Part shown: positions 16,101 to 23,870 of the stretch, one piece after another | Layout: each line of letters begins with the position of its first letter | How positions within the stretch are numbered: the stretch's first letter is position 1 | Translations under genes and position numbers: made by a program | Source: a virus | Strand: one strand, 5' to 3' | Length of the DNA: 39,677 nucleotides | IMG/VR virus record: IMGVR_UViG_3300028196_000030 | Span: 1 to 39,677 of that record | Notes under the pieces: generated by a model | What the model saw: the letters and a program-made list of their open reading frames with translations, nothing else | Told to the model about the DNA's origin: nothing | Databases searched by the model: none

Positions 16101-16629
16101 ATATGCTAATAATGACACAATTGGTGAATCTTGGTTTGCTCCAGCTGGTAATACTCGAGGCGTATTGAGTAGTGCAATAACAACTGAGTTAGGAACAATC
16201 AACAGGACTAATTTAGATACTTTGTATTCTGCAGATATCAATCCCATTAATGATGTTGTTAATGTAGGTATAACAATACAAGGACAAAAAACATTACTTA
16301 AGAATCTTTCTGCTTTAGATAGAGTTAATGTGAGAAGATTATTAATAACTGTTAGAAGAGCAGTTAGAAATATTGCAAATACTTTAATATTTGAACCAAA
16401 TCGTCCTGAAACTTTAAATAAATTTAGATCTATGGTTAACCCTATTTTAGAAAGCCTAAAAAGTCAGCAAGGGGTTGCAAGATATAAAGTTGTAATTGAT
16501 GAAACAACTACGACACAAGCTGACGTTGAGAATAATACACTTAGAGGTAAGATTTACCTTCAACCTGTAAGAGTAGCAGAATTTATAGCACTCGACTTTA
16601 ACATTACAAACAATGGCATCATTGATTAA
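13186..16629 (+). CDS. 18: Tail sheath protein B (gp18 type, paralogue)
   Basis: This encodes 1147 residues; GGAG lies eight bases before the ATG. It has the same two conserved ends as sheath A: YKSPGVFTREVDSSQ with AGVIGTANLGPAYIPVIV at the N terminus, and WFAPAGNTRGVL, DTLYSADINPI, QGQKTL and SALDRVNVRRLLITVRR near the C terminus. The middles differ. Residues about 165-315 form an insertion of Thr/Ile/Asp-rich beta strands (DTQTITFTLPTIGNIVITII, then SETLVDKLVKAINGE and PGTIGNNVSFQS) that sheath A lacks at this point. Because the core helices and strands needed for polymerisation are intact in both, both are probably functional subunits rather than one decayed copy. The tube gene follows 12 bases after the stop. 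Confidence 0.93.
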   Translation: MAEIVYKSPGVFTREVDSSQPSQTSQALSTPAGVIGTANLGPAYIPVIVNSLTELTSVFGGITGDSFGKLAAAEYFKNGGGSIAYVRVLGAGDGKARNANGTVTNAGYFVGNENIQSGGNVGKNIYANTNAGAGETLGRSYFLGCFMSESNGSTIFSDAGLQSTTQTAASFTATAAAGLVINDDTDAGNLDTQTITFTLPTIGNIVITIIDSTGTPSASGANIQVKNTDDSETLVDKLVKAINGETDANIDFGDHTGIPGVTATKNSISDPQFGINLLYQSPGTIGNNVSFQSNSVLALGSGESVNTAISLAGGVGGSIPILRGVLLAPSGVALSLSSSFNNNLSQHPVLTTTATTDGSTPRYGQMTGSIELAGSGTFVLILNGFKGSTERPSNVITASFESNSDFYFGKEGVFNIDPLKIEEHGHYLYSHYYLHPQYATITGSGNIPAGFNTTYENTAFILTSSISRGATSGFGNTPDYEDWQDRFSYAESPYIVSQDGQDLFKLVSRSPGKEFSTSYKFSISSINPTEKTFSLGIRHADDIDGDIGYAEPLYTNISLDPNSRSYISRIIGDINTKFDFDNDNNSQKITIEGSHYGKSKLVRVVASSDLENGNIDSNAVPFGFRGPMHTVTSGTMMASYAGNYGNSDVLKRLIEPPIPYREHLNEGAGTSKAAFTKYYWGYQSEAKTEVTLPNQFNNSVINSNTAYLKHYPTHRTDTTNFAVKENTGAADVNGSILDVDLFNKSLFSLSNIKVRTGSNEKADPAQWSSASYVRGGGITEVAANKTRALAVNDLAFSNNSEYVKFTCLFQGGFDGVDKFNKDKSEFLNDAVKREYDNVADQGGVKSGPTIKAYRKALDILGSKSDVDIQLLANPGIRHSSVTDYGISVAENRFDTLYIMDIEQRDSLDNVITGSTTELNKPSIRYTTSGFVGRSLNTSFAAAYFPDVNISFRNVSRQDELKQVPPTVAVLGAYANNDTIGESWFAPAGNTRGVLSSAITTELGTINRTNLDTLYSADINPINDVVNVGITIQGQKTLLKNLSALDRVNVRRLLITVRRAVRNIANTLIFEPNRPETLNKFRSMVNPILESLKSQQGVARYKVVIDETTTTQADVENNTLRGKIYLQPVRVAEFIALDFNITNNGIID

Positions 16630-16641
16630 TAGGAGAAACAA

Positions 16642-17130
16642 ATGGCAGAAACACTTAGCGTAACTGATATGCTGCCCAATAGATTTGAACCAAAAAGACA
16701 ACATCGATGGGTATTAGCACTTGAAGGAATCGATTCTTTTTTAATTAAAGGAACAGCTCGACCAACATTTACTATTGGATCAACAAAAATTGATTTTATC
16801 AATAGCTATCGATATGTAGCCGGCAAATTAGATATGGGTAATATTAATATAACACTTCACGATCCAATTGCACCTTCCGGTGCACAACAAGTAATGGAAT
16901 GGATTAGAACACATTATGAGTCTGTTTCTGGTAGAGCAGGTTATGCTGATTTTTACAAGAGAGATCTTCAACTTAAGTTATTAGATCCTGTGGGCACTGT
17001 TATTGAGCTTTGGGACATTAAAGGAGCATTTATAACAAGTTCAGGATTTGGTACTTTAGACTATGGGTCTGATGGATTGATGGAAATTAGCTTAACATTA
17101 CAATTTGATAATTGTGTTTTACAATATTAA
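16642..17130 (+). CDS. 19: Tail tube protein gp19
   Basis: This encodes 162 residues, against 163 in T4 gp19. AGGAGA lies six bases before the ATG. Motifs fit the tube family: an N-terminal arm (VTDMLPNRFEPKRQHRWVLA), a central GKLDMGNINITLHDPIAPSG strand and loop, a helix (QQVMEWIRTHYE), and C-terminal strands (YGSDGLMEISLTLQFDNCVL). Subunits stack as hexameric rings inside the sheath and form the DNA channel. It is the third gene of a tight sheath-sheath-tube run and is closed by a strong terminator, in keeping with very high expression. Confidence 0.95.
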   Translation: MAETLSVTDMLPNRFEPKRQHRWVLALEGIDSFLIKGTARPTFTIGSTKIDFINSYRYVAGKLDMGNINITLHDPIAPSGAQQVMEWIRTHYESVSGRAGYADFYKRDLQLKLLDPVGTVIELWDIKGAFITSSGFGTLDYGSDGLMEISLTLQFDNCVLQY

Positions 17131-17157
17131 TAATTTTAATTTACATTTATTTTTAAT

Positions 17158-17187
17158 GCGTTACTATTACTAGTAACGTTTTTTTTT
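17158..17187 (+). terminator. Intrinsic terminator after the tail tube gene
   Basis: CGTTACTA (17159-17166) pairs perfectly with TAGTAACG (17171-17178) around the tetraloop TTAC, followed by nine T residues (17179-17187). AAGGAGG of the next gene starts at once at 17188, so the downstream tail genes probably rely on read-through. Confidence 0.92.
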
Positions 17188-17198
17188 AAGGAGGTTTG

Positions 17199-18023
17199 AT
17201 GTCAAATTTACCGGGAAATACACAACAGCATGTCATGACACAAAATGTGATGAAAGAAGAATTTGGTTGGGAGATACCTGTAGAGATGGTCCCGATCCCT
17301 TCTAACGGTTTAATATATGATCCAAATAGTACTTTATATAAAAAGGATTCATTGAAAATCAAAGCAATGACAGCAAGAGAAGAGGACATTTTAAGTTCAG
17401 GTGCTTTAATTAAAGAAGGTACTGCTATTGATCATTTAATTAAATCTTGTGTAGTTGAAGAAAATTTTGATCCTTTCAATCTTGTATTAGGTGATAAAAA
17501 TGCATTAATGGTTTCTATTAGAATTACAGGATACGGGTCAAATTATAATATTCGGCCAAATTGTGAAGATTGCGGTAAAGTCAATGATATTAATTTTGAT
17601 CTGTCAGGATTAGAGATTAAAAGACTTAACGTGAAGCCTATAGAATTAGGTAAGAACGAATTTGAATTTACTTTTCCGGTTACTAAAAAAGTTGTTAGGT
17701 TTAAATTTTTAACGTCTAATGATGAAAGAGAAAGAGATAAAAAACAACAATTTTTTAAAAATAAAATGGGTATAAGTGTCGAAAATAACATTACAAGTTA
17801 TTTAGAAGCTGCTATATTGTCTGTTCAAGGAATAACAGATCGTAACAAAATTAATCATTTTATTAAAAATATGCCTGCATATGATTCTAAATCTTTAAGA
17901 AGCTTTATTAGAGATAATGAACCTGGAATTGATATGTCCCATGAATTTATGTGTCAACATTGTCAGCACGTAAATAAAGCAAATTTGGCAATAACACCTG
18001 AGTTTTTTTGGCCTAGGACATAA
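17199..18023 (+). CDS. 26: gp26-like baseplate hub / tail assembly chaperone candidate
   Basis: This encodes 274 residues. AAGGAGG (17188-17194) precedes the ATG at 17199; an upstream in-frame TTG is too close to it. The N-terminal half (EIPVEMVPIPSNGLIYDPNS, then KIKAMTAREEDILSS and TAIDHLIKSCV) follows the gp26 pattern of strand, Pro-Ser-x-G, then a helix reading AREEDIL. A zinc-ribbon-like pair is present: CEDCGKVN at about 124-131 and CQHCQHVN near residue 255. The chain ends PEFFWPRT before TAA. T4 gp26 is 208 residues and works in hub assembly. It lies just before the tape measure, where tail assembly chaperones sit in many phages. A conserved-looking reading frame continues in another frame right after the stop, suggesting recoding. 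Confidence 0.75.
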   Translation: MSNLPGNTQQHVMTQNVMKEEFGWEIPVEMVPIPSNGLIYDPNSTLYKKDSLKIKAMTAREEDILSSGALIKEGTAIDHLIKSCVVEENFDPFNLVLGDKNALMVSIRITGYGSNYNIRPNCEDCGKVNDINFDLSGLEIKRLNVKPIELGKNEFEFTFPVTKKVVRFKFLTSNDERERDKKQQFFKNKMGISVENNITSYLEAAILSVQGITDRNKINHFIKNMPAYDSKSLRSFIRDNEPGIDMSHEFMCQHCQHVNKANLAITPEFFWPRT

Positions 18024-18231
18024 CTGGAGAGAGCATTTCTTAGAGGAATGTTTTCAGCTCCAGCGACACCTCAACATGTCATATTCAGAGGTGAGGAATA
18101 TACCAACATCATATAGGCGTTGGTATATTACCAGACTATTGAAGCATTTCAAAGATATAAATGGTAAACAAGAAGAAACACCAACATCAGAAAACTTAAG
18201 AAAAGTTGATGATTATATTTCTAAACTTTAA
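17995..18231 (+). CDS. Downstream frame of the gp26-like gene, probably reached by ribosomal frameshift
   Basis: This frame is open from 17995 (a stop lies at 17992-17994) to TAA at 18231, and overlaps the end of the gp26-like gene by 29 bases. It reads NWREHFLEECFQLQRHLN, then MSYSEVRNIPTSYRRWYITR and a charged tail. The WRE-x-L/F-x-E-E-x-F-x-L and P-x-x-Y/R-R-W-Y-I-x-R pattern recalls the segment that follows FFWP in homologues I remember. The only ATG (18076, giving 51 residues) has no ribosome site and lies inside this pattern, and no GTG or TTG occurs upstream in frame. A +1 (or -2) shift near CCT-AGG-ACA-TAA-C would join PEFFWPRT to NWREHF. A gp51-like separate product from 18076 is the alternative. 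Confidence 0.6.
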   Translation, partial: HLSFFGLGHNWREHFLEECFQLQRHLNMSYSEVRNIPTSYRRWYITRLLKHFKDINGKQEETPTSENLRKVDDYISKL

Positions 18232-18245
18232 GTTTGTTATAATTA
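18232..18245 (+). promoter_or_regulatory. Extended -10 promoter before the tape measure gene
   Basis: TG-T-TATAAT (18235-18243) is an extended -10. The 14 bases 18232-18245 (GTTTGTTATAATTA) recur exactly at 31829-31842 upstream of another gene. No -35 is seen. It lies 34 bases before the start at 18277. Confidence 0.5.
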
Positions 18246-18276
18246 TTCAATATCAGATACTTAAAAAGAGGTTTGT

Positions 18277-20115
18277 ATGTCTACAGGTGAGTTAGGAACA
18301 GGAGATAGTTATAGTAGTACTTCTACTTCTTCAAAAGCATTAAGACAAGGAGAGGAATCCAATAAAGCATTGCGTATAGGAAATGAGCAAAGAGAAAAGT
18401 CCAATACTTATCTTAAAGGAACAATGCAAGCTACACTTGGTAAAGTCGGCTCTGCGCTAGGCGCAATTCAGATGGAAGCCCTTAAGGGTTTGAAAGATAC
18501 AATGGATGGTCATGCTGACGCTCTGGAAAGAACTGCTAAAGCTACAAATGACAATGTAGAATCTTTAAGAAGAGCTTATGGTGGTTTAGGTTTAAAAGAG
18601 TTTGATTATATACCTGAAAGTGCAGCCTCTAATGCTGTTAGGCGTTTTCAAGTAATACGTTTTGCAGCAGCAAAAACAAATACTGCGACAATGGGAATGC
18701 AACAGTCAGGAAAAGAACTTCTTGAAAGTTTAACAAAAGATGGCGTTAATATTTTTGATAAATACTTTGATAGTGCTGAAGAAGCTGCAACTAACGTTCA
18801 AAATATATTAGGTGATTTATCAACAACATATGGTAAACATGTAGCAGACCTTTCAGATAAACAAATTGCAAAGTTATCTATTTATGAAGACAGCTTAGGC
18901 GTTACATCATCAGAAATACAAAGTTTATTTCAAAAACAAATTGGTTTCACAGAAGAAATCACATTAGGATCAATGGATAAGTTAGGCGTATACGCAAGTA
19001 ATTTATCAAAAGAATTAAACATACCGATGACAACATTAACTCAGTCAACAATGAAAATGATGTCAAATACTGAGATGTTTGGTGATATAACAGTTGAAGA
19101 AGCAACAAGAATGTCTGCAAAACTTACTCAATTAGGTTATACATACGAAGAGTTAAATGCAGTGCAAAGTAAATTTGCAACATTTTCAGGCGCAGCTCAA
19201 GCTGCCGGTACCATGGCTCAACTAACAGGTGTACAGGTTGATGCAATGAAGATGTCTTATTTAGCATCTGAAGGTAAATTTGATGAATTAATTGAATATC
19301 AAAGAGATTCTTTACTTAAAGCCGGCTTTACTAAAGAAAAATTTCTATCTCAATCAAATTCAATGAAAAATGCAATTGCGAAGTCATTTGGTAGAAGTCA
19401 AGAAGAATTAGCATATTTATTAAGTGACCAGAGGAAAATTAGCTCTCAAGCTGAGCTCGATTCATTAATGGGTAAAGAAGATGAAGCTGCTGAAGAAGGA
19501 TTTGAAAAACTATTAGAGAACTTGACTCAAACAAAAAATGCATATGAAGATGTCGAAACCACTGTCGGTAAATTAAATACGAAAATGTACGTTGAATCCT
19601 CTGAAAATGCATATGAAGCATCTAAAAACTTTTCTCGATTAAATACTGAATTGGCAAACAATACAAATATATTAGGTACTTCTCAATCACAGTTTTCTAA
19701 TTTAAACAATGCATACATCAAGGGTGTAAAAGCATTGACGAATGTAGATGGAGAAAAGATAGGAATTAAAAAATTCACTGCCGCTGTTGTGGATTCGGGA
19801 AAAACTATGGGAAAAGAAGCCGCGAATATATTAAAAGAAGCTGAAGAGCTTCAAGGTAGAACAGCAGCACTTGCTAAACAATCACAAGAAGACATAAAAT
19901 CATTAAGCAAAACAAGGAAAGAAACACTTGAAATAGAAGAACAAGCAATTAAAAATGAGCAACAAAAAACAAATAGCAATAACAGCACTACTAGCGCTAT
20001 GGCACAACAATTTAATTCAACTGTCAATATACCTGAGGGTGGTGTTAAAGTTTATTTAGATAGTAAAGAAATTGCTGCTAGTATTAATACAGATGCCATA
20101 GTATCTAAGCCATAA
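18277..20115 (+). CDS. Tape measure candidate (gp29-like)
   Basis: This encodes 612 residues, close to T4 gp29 (590). AAGAGG precedes the ATG. The chain is predicted mostly helical: a Ser/Thr-rich head, long amphipathic helices (LKGTMQATLGKVGSALGAIQ, then AATNVQNILGDLSTTYGKHV) with many Ala, Gln and Thr, a central region FSGAAQAAGTMAQLTGVQVD, and a coiled coil at about 500-580. It ends with a short beta segment (FNSTVNIPEGGVKVYLDSKE) like the C-terminal motif of many tape measure proteins. Position directly after the chaperone-like genes and before the baseplate cap candidate is the expected place. It would set tail length and occupy the tube lumen. A transmembrane segment is not obvious, which is a mild mismatch with siphophage tape measures. 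Confidence 0.68.
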   Translation: MSTGELGTGDSYSSTSTSSKALRQGEESNKALRIGNEQREKSNTYLKGTMQATLGKVGSALGAIQMEALKGLKDTMDGHADALERTAKATNDNVESLRRAYGGLGLKEFDYIPESAASNAVRRFQVIRFAAAKTNTATMGMQQSGKELLESLTKDGVNIFDKYFDSAEEAATNVQNILGDLSTTYGKHVADLSDKQIAKLSIYEDSLGVTSSEIQSLFQKQIGFTEEITLGSMDKLGVYASNLSKELNIPMTTLTQSTMKMMSNTEMFGDITVEEATRMSAKLTQLGYTYEELNAVQSKFATFSGAAQAAGTMAQLTGVQVDAMKMSYLASEGKFDELIEYQRDSLLKAGFTKEKFLSQSNSMKNAIAKSFGRSQEELAYLLSDQRKISSQAELDSLMGKEDEAAEEGFEKLLENLTQTKNAYEDVETTVGKLNTKMYVESSENAYEASKNFSRLNTELANNTNILGTSQSQFSNLNNAYIKGVKALTNVDGEKIGIKKFTAAVVDSGKTMGKEAANILKEAEELQGRTAALAKQSQEDIKSLSKTRKETLEIEEQAIKNEQQKTNSNNSTTSAMAQQFNSTVNIPEGGVKVYLDSKEIAASINTDAIVSKP

Positions 20116-20131
20116 GGAATAGAGCCAAACA

Positions 20132-20341
20132 ATGAAAAAATATAAATTTTTTAAAAAAGAAGAGTATAAAGATCAAGCATATAAATTAACTGAAAAATAT
20201 AATTTGAATGACAAAGAAAAAGAAGAAGTTAATATACTTATATCTAAATACTCTTTACTTTTACAAAAAATTAATCAAAGTATTGAAAATAATAAGTTTG
20301 AATTAATTAAAAAAGAAATATTAGAAAAACTTAAGGAATAA
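20132..20341 (+). CDS. Small charged helical protein, unknown
   Basis: This encodes 69 residues; AAGGAA lies about 12 bases before the ATG. It is extremely rich in Lys, Glu and Asn (KKYKFFKKEEYKDQAYKLTE at the start, ending KKEILEKLKE) and predicted as two or three helices. It starts 16 bases after the tape measure stop and ends two bases before the next gene, so it belongs to the tail operon. It could be a small tail assembly factor like the ones that follow tape measure genes in other phages, but I recognise no family. Confidence 0.65.
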   Translation: MKKYKFFKKEEYKDQAYKLTEKYNLNDKEKEEVNILISKYSLLLQKINQSIENNKFELIKKEILEKLKE

Positions 20342-20343
20342 AA

Positions 20344-23300
20344 ATGTCATCTAGAAAAACTCTTAAAGATTTCTTTAAAGGAAATAATATCGGAAATAAA
20401 TCAGAAGTTAGTAATAAATTATACTATAATATAACTGACGCTAATGAAGACGGCAGAGTTGCTCGATCTGATGATGATGATTTAGGTACTTTTTTAGATG
20501 ACGATGGAATACCTAGAAAATTAATTAGTGACAATGAAGGATTTTTAGGTAATTATTTAAGATTTATTGTAAATCAATCAAACAATATGTATTATCCTGC
20601 TGGGAACAACAATATAATAGTAGGAAAATATAACAGAGGCAACAAAGTTATAACTGAAGATAGTGCTAGCTCTTTTTCAGAAACATTAAATACATCAAAA
20701 AAGACATTTATTAAAACAGCAGACACAGAAGGTACTAATACATCAGACTCTTTAGGTAAAAATTATTTAGACACAATTAGTTTAAATCAATTAGACAGTA
20801 ATAATTTACAATCAATATTAGATAAGGCAGGAAGTGACCCAGATAAATCAGGCAATAATTTATTTAAAGATATATCAGGTAGTGATTTAAATGCTTACAA
20901 TAATATTAACAGTAACGAAAGAAGTGATAATAAAGTATTGGGGTTGGTTGAAGATTATATAATAAACAACAATAGGTTTGGTAATGTAGGAGAAGACTTA
21001 AATCCATTTATGAAAGATAACAACCCAGACAATTTAGAAGACTTAGATTATAAAATAAATGACAAATTTGGATATTCTGATGAAAGTATACTAGTAAACA
21101 TCGATCAACTTAAAAGTTTAGGTGAAGAGTTATTAAAGAAAGCTTCTGGTTTTTCAGAACAAGATGTAAATATTGACAATTTAAATCTTGCCAGTGATAT
21201 CGAAACCAATAATTTGATAGGTTATGGTGAAAAATTAATGGGTATCATTAATAATCCAGTTAATTCTTTTCAAAAAGTAAGCGGTGATAATTATCGTGCT
21301 AAGTCAACATCAATTTACCCAAAAGATGAAAATGGAAATACGATTAGGCAAGGTAAGGGAAATTTTATTAATCAAAATTCTGATTCTTTTGGAACCAAAT
21401 TTAATAGTGAAATTAATTTTTATAAAAAAAATAAGAAAATAGTTTTAATACAAGCAAGATTGGCATCCCTGGCGATATACGCTATTTATAATAATTTATA
21501 TCAAGACATTATTAAATCTCTTTCTCAACATAACGATACAGAAGATCTTAAAAAAGAATCCGCGATTGCAATAGAATCAGGTAATTTTCAAAATTTATAT
21601 GGAAAAGCTAAAGCTTTACCTAACTTACAATTAGAAGCTTTAAGAGAAAAGTATATTACTAAAACTATCTACCCATATGAAGATTGTGTAGTAAGAGGTA
21701 TGGACATATGTTTAAGCGCTGCTGCCTTAGACGAAAGTGCTACTAATCCTGTTTTCGAACAATCCCCCGGGTACTGGCTATCAGTATGTAGTTCTGTAAT
21801 TAAAAGATTTGAATATTCAATAAATAATATAACAGAGTTTATTTCAAAAGATGATGACGCTAATTTAAGAGAATTAATGTTTTCTTTTACTGATAACGCT
21901 GCTTTAAGATTTTTTAATGCCATGGCTGTCGTTGGTGATGTTAGCTTAAGGTCAACTGCCGGCAAGCCAGTAGACAGTGATCTTTCTTTAAGCGAAAATT
22001 CTTCTTTTTATGATGTAGATGCTTTGGAAGATAATCCAAGTACCAGATTTTCGAAAAGTAAGCTTAAAAATGGTAAAAGAATTAACCAGTTATCTTATGC
22101 ACAGAGTACTGTTCCTTCTGCTTATCTTTTTCCATTAAACTCTTTAAGAGCGAGTATTAAAATGGAAAACGGACCTAGGCATCCTAATTTAATGAGAGCT
22201 CACTTTGGTAGTGATTTAGTCGAAAATACTTATTTGTCTATCAATAATGACGGTTCCGGTGGAAGAATACCAAATACTGTTGTAAAAGAGTTGGAAGATC
22301 GATTAGATGCAGAATACGTGCCTTTCTATATACAGGATTTAAGAACTAATGAAATTATTTCTTTTCATGCTTTTTTAAGTTCTTTAACAGATCAAATTAA
22401 TCCTAACTTTAATTCTCAAGGTGGTTATGGTAGAATGGATGATGTCCATATTTATAATAATACTAAAAGATCTATCACATGTGGATTTACTTTAATGGCA
22501 ACATCGCAAGAAGACTTTGATAATATGTGGTATAAAATAAATAAAATTACCACTTTGTTGTATCCACAGTGGACGCAAGGATCTCAAGTTACTAGAGGTG
22601 AGTCGACTTTTATTCAACCTTTTAGTCAAGTTATCGGTGCCAGCCCAATTGTAAGATTAAGAATTGGAGATGTAATCAAATCTAATTATTCAAAGTTTAA
22701 TTTAGGTAGAGTTTTTGGAATAGGTAACAAAGGAACAAAAATTAACAATAAAGGTGTTATAGGTAAAGTAGCTTCATTTGGCGAAGGGATACAAGAAGGT
22801 ATTGTCAATGCTATAGCAGCAATTTTTGGTTCTCCAATGCAATTTGAAAATACGACGTCAATGCAAATTAAAAAATCAGAAGATGGTTATAGTCAAACAC
22901 ACATACAAGCTGCTGCAGCCGGATTATCTACTTTACTAGTCAATGGTTTTGTTAATCCGCTTGCATTAAATCCAGTCATGAATCAAATTAAAGACCCAAG
23001 AGGCGGCAGCTTAGAATTTTTTTCACAAAACATGCCAGGTATACATGCTGGTTATATGCCTAATACATCAATTTTATTTCTTAAATCTAACGTTTCAAAC
23101 GGTTATCTCTACGAAACTGGAGAAAAAATAAGATTTAATAGAGCAATAACAGTTTTAGTAATAGAAAAGTTTGCTGAAGCATCAAAAGATAAATACGGTA
23201 AAACCATACAGAGAACCAAGTATAAGTGTAAAATAATAGACCCGTCAATTTTAAGCAACTCCGGTGATTATTTTAACAAACATGTGTATTGTTATCATGA

Positions 23301-23865
23301 AGATTTGTACCCGTTACCTAATAGTGTTTTTACAAATACCGCTCTATTACCCGGGTTACTTACCGTAGGCGCAAGTACTGACGGAGGAAGTTTGTTAGGA
23401 GGATTAGGGAAAGAATTGGCAGCACAAGCATTATTGTCATCTTCAGCTGCATATGGTCCGCTTGGCAACGCACTATCTTCAGTGTCGAATATATACGCCC
23501 AGCTTTTAGAATCACATGAAAATAAGTTTTTAAATTCCATGAACAACCCTTTTACAAAAGCTTTTGAATCAACAATGGGTAGAGGATTGGCAGGCAAACT
23601 TGGTGGTATAACTTTTGACTGGTTAGACAACTCTTTTTCTTGGGAAACAGACTATAATTCCAGAGCACCTATGGGTTGTAAAATAACATTTAACTTAGAT
23701 GTAATACATGACATACCACCTGGTTTGGATTATGCAGGCTATAATAGAGCACCACTTTACAACGTAGGAAAGATAATGAAAGATATATCAGGAGACGTCT
23801 ACAATGATGGTGGGTTTAATTCAGAAGCTTACTTTAATAAAACCAGGACAATTAAAAAAGGATAA
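20344..23865 (+). CDS. Large baseplate protein, tail-tube cap candidate (gp48/gp54-like region)
   Basis: This encodes 1173 residues. The N-terminal third is Asn/Asp/Ser-rich and low in complexity, and contains a calcium-loop-like motif (D32-x-N34-x-D36-G37-x-V39-x3-D43). The conserved-looking core at about 640-780 includes EYVPFYIQDLRTNEIISFHA, DVHIYNNTKRSITCGFTLMA, DNMWYKINKITTLLYPQW and IGASPIVRLRIGDVI. I associate this pattern with baseplate proteins that cap the hub and start the tail tube (T4 gp48/gp54 role). The C terminus (SRAPMGCKITFNLDVIHDIP, PGLDYAGYNRAPLYNVG) is also conserved-looking. T4 gp48 and gp54 are only about 320-360 residues, so this would be a much expanded version. Position between tape measure and LysM protein supports a baseplate role. 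Confidence 0.62.
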   Translation: MSSRKTLKDFFKGNNIGNKSEVSNKLYYNITDANEDGRVARSDDDDLGTFLDDDGIPRKLISDNEGFLGNYLRFIVNQSNNMYYPAGNNNIIVGKYNRGNKVITEDSASSFSETLNTSKKTFIKTADTEGTNTSDSLGKNYLDTISLNQLDSNNLQSILDKAGSDPDKSGNNLFKDISGSDLNAYNNINSNERSDNKVLGLVEDYIINNNRFGNVGEDLNPFMKDNNPDNLEDLDYKINDKFGYSDESILVNIDQLKSLGEELLKKASGFSEQDVNIDNLNLASDIETNNLIGYGEKLMGIINNPVNSFQKVSGDNYRAKSTSIYPKDENGNTIRQGKGNFINQNSDSFGTKFNSEINFYKKNKKIVLIQARLASLAIYAIYNNLYQDIIKSLSQHNDTEDLKKESAIAIESGNFQNLYGKAKALPNLQLEALREKYITKTIYPYEDCVVRGMDICLSAAALDESATNPVFEQSPGYWLSVCSSVIKRFEYSINNITEFISKDDDANLRELMFSFTDNAALRFFNAMAVVGDVSLRSTAGKPVDSDLSLSENSSFYDVDALEDNPSTRFSKSKLKNGKRINQLSYAQSTVPSAYLFPLNSLRASIKMENGPRHPNLMRAHFGSDLVENTYLSINNDGSGGRIPNTVVKELEDRLDAEYVPFYIQDLRTNEIISFHAFLSSLTDQINPNFNSQGGYGRMDDVHIYNNTKRSITCGFTLMATSQEDFDNMWYKINKITTLLYPQWTQGSQVTRGESTFIQPFSQVIGASPIVRLRIGDVIKSNYSKFNLGRVFGIGNKGTKINNKGVIGKVASFGEGIQEGIVNAIAAIFGSPMQFENTTSMQIKKSEDGYSQTHIQAAAAGLSTLLVNGFVNPLALNPVMNQIKDPRGGSLEFFSQNMPGIHAGYMPNTSILFLKSNVSNGYLYETGEKIRFNRAITVLVIEKFAEASKDKYGKTIQRTKYKCKIIDPSILSNSGDYFNKHVYCYHEDLYPLPNSVFTNTALLPGLLTVGASTDGGSLLGGLGKELAAQALLSSSAAYGPLGNALSSVSNIYAQLLESHENKFLNSMNNPFTKAFESTMGRGLAGKLGGITFDWLDNSFSWETDYNSRAPMGCKITFNLDVIHDIPPGLDYAGYNRAPLYNVGKIMKDISGDVYNDGGFNSEAYFNKTRTIKKG

Positions 23866-23870
23866 CAAAT

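Noticed and set aside
18048-18116. A 22-codon frame with an AGAGG ribosome-like site after the gp26-like gene
   Set aside because: It is very short and ends in TAG inside the clearly protein-like overlapping frame (18076-18231); the other frame explains the sequence better.
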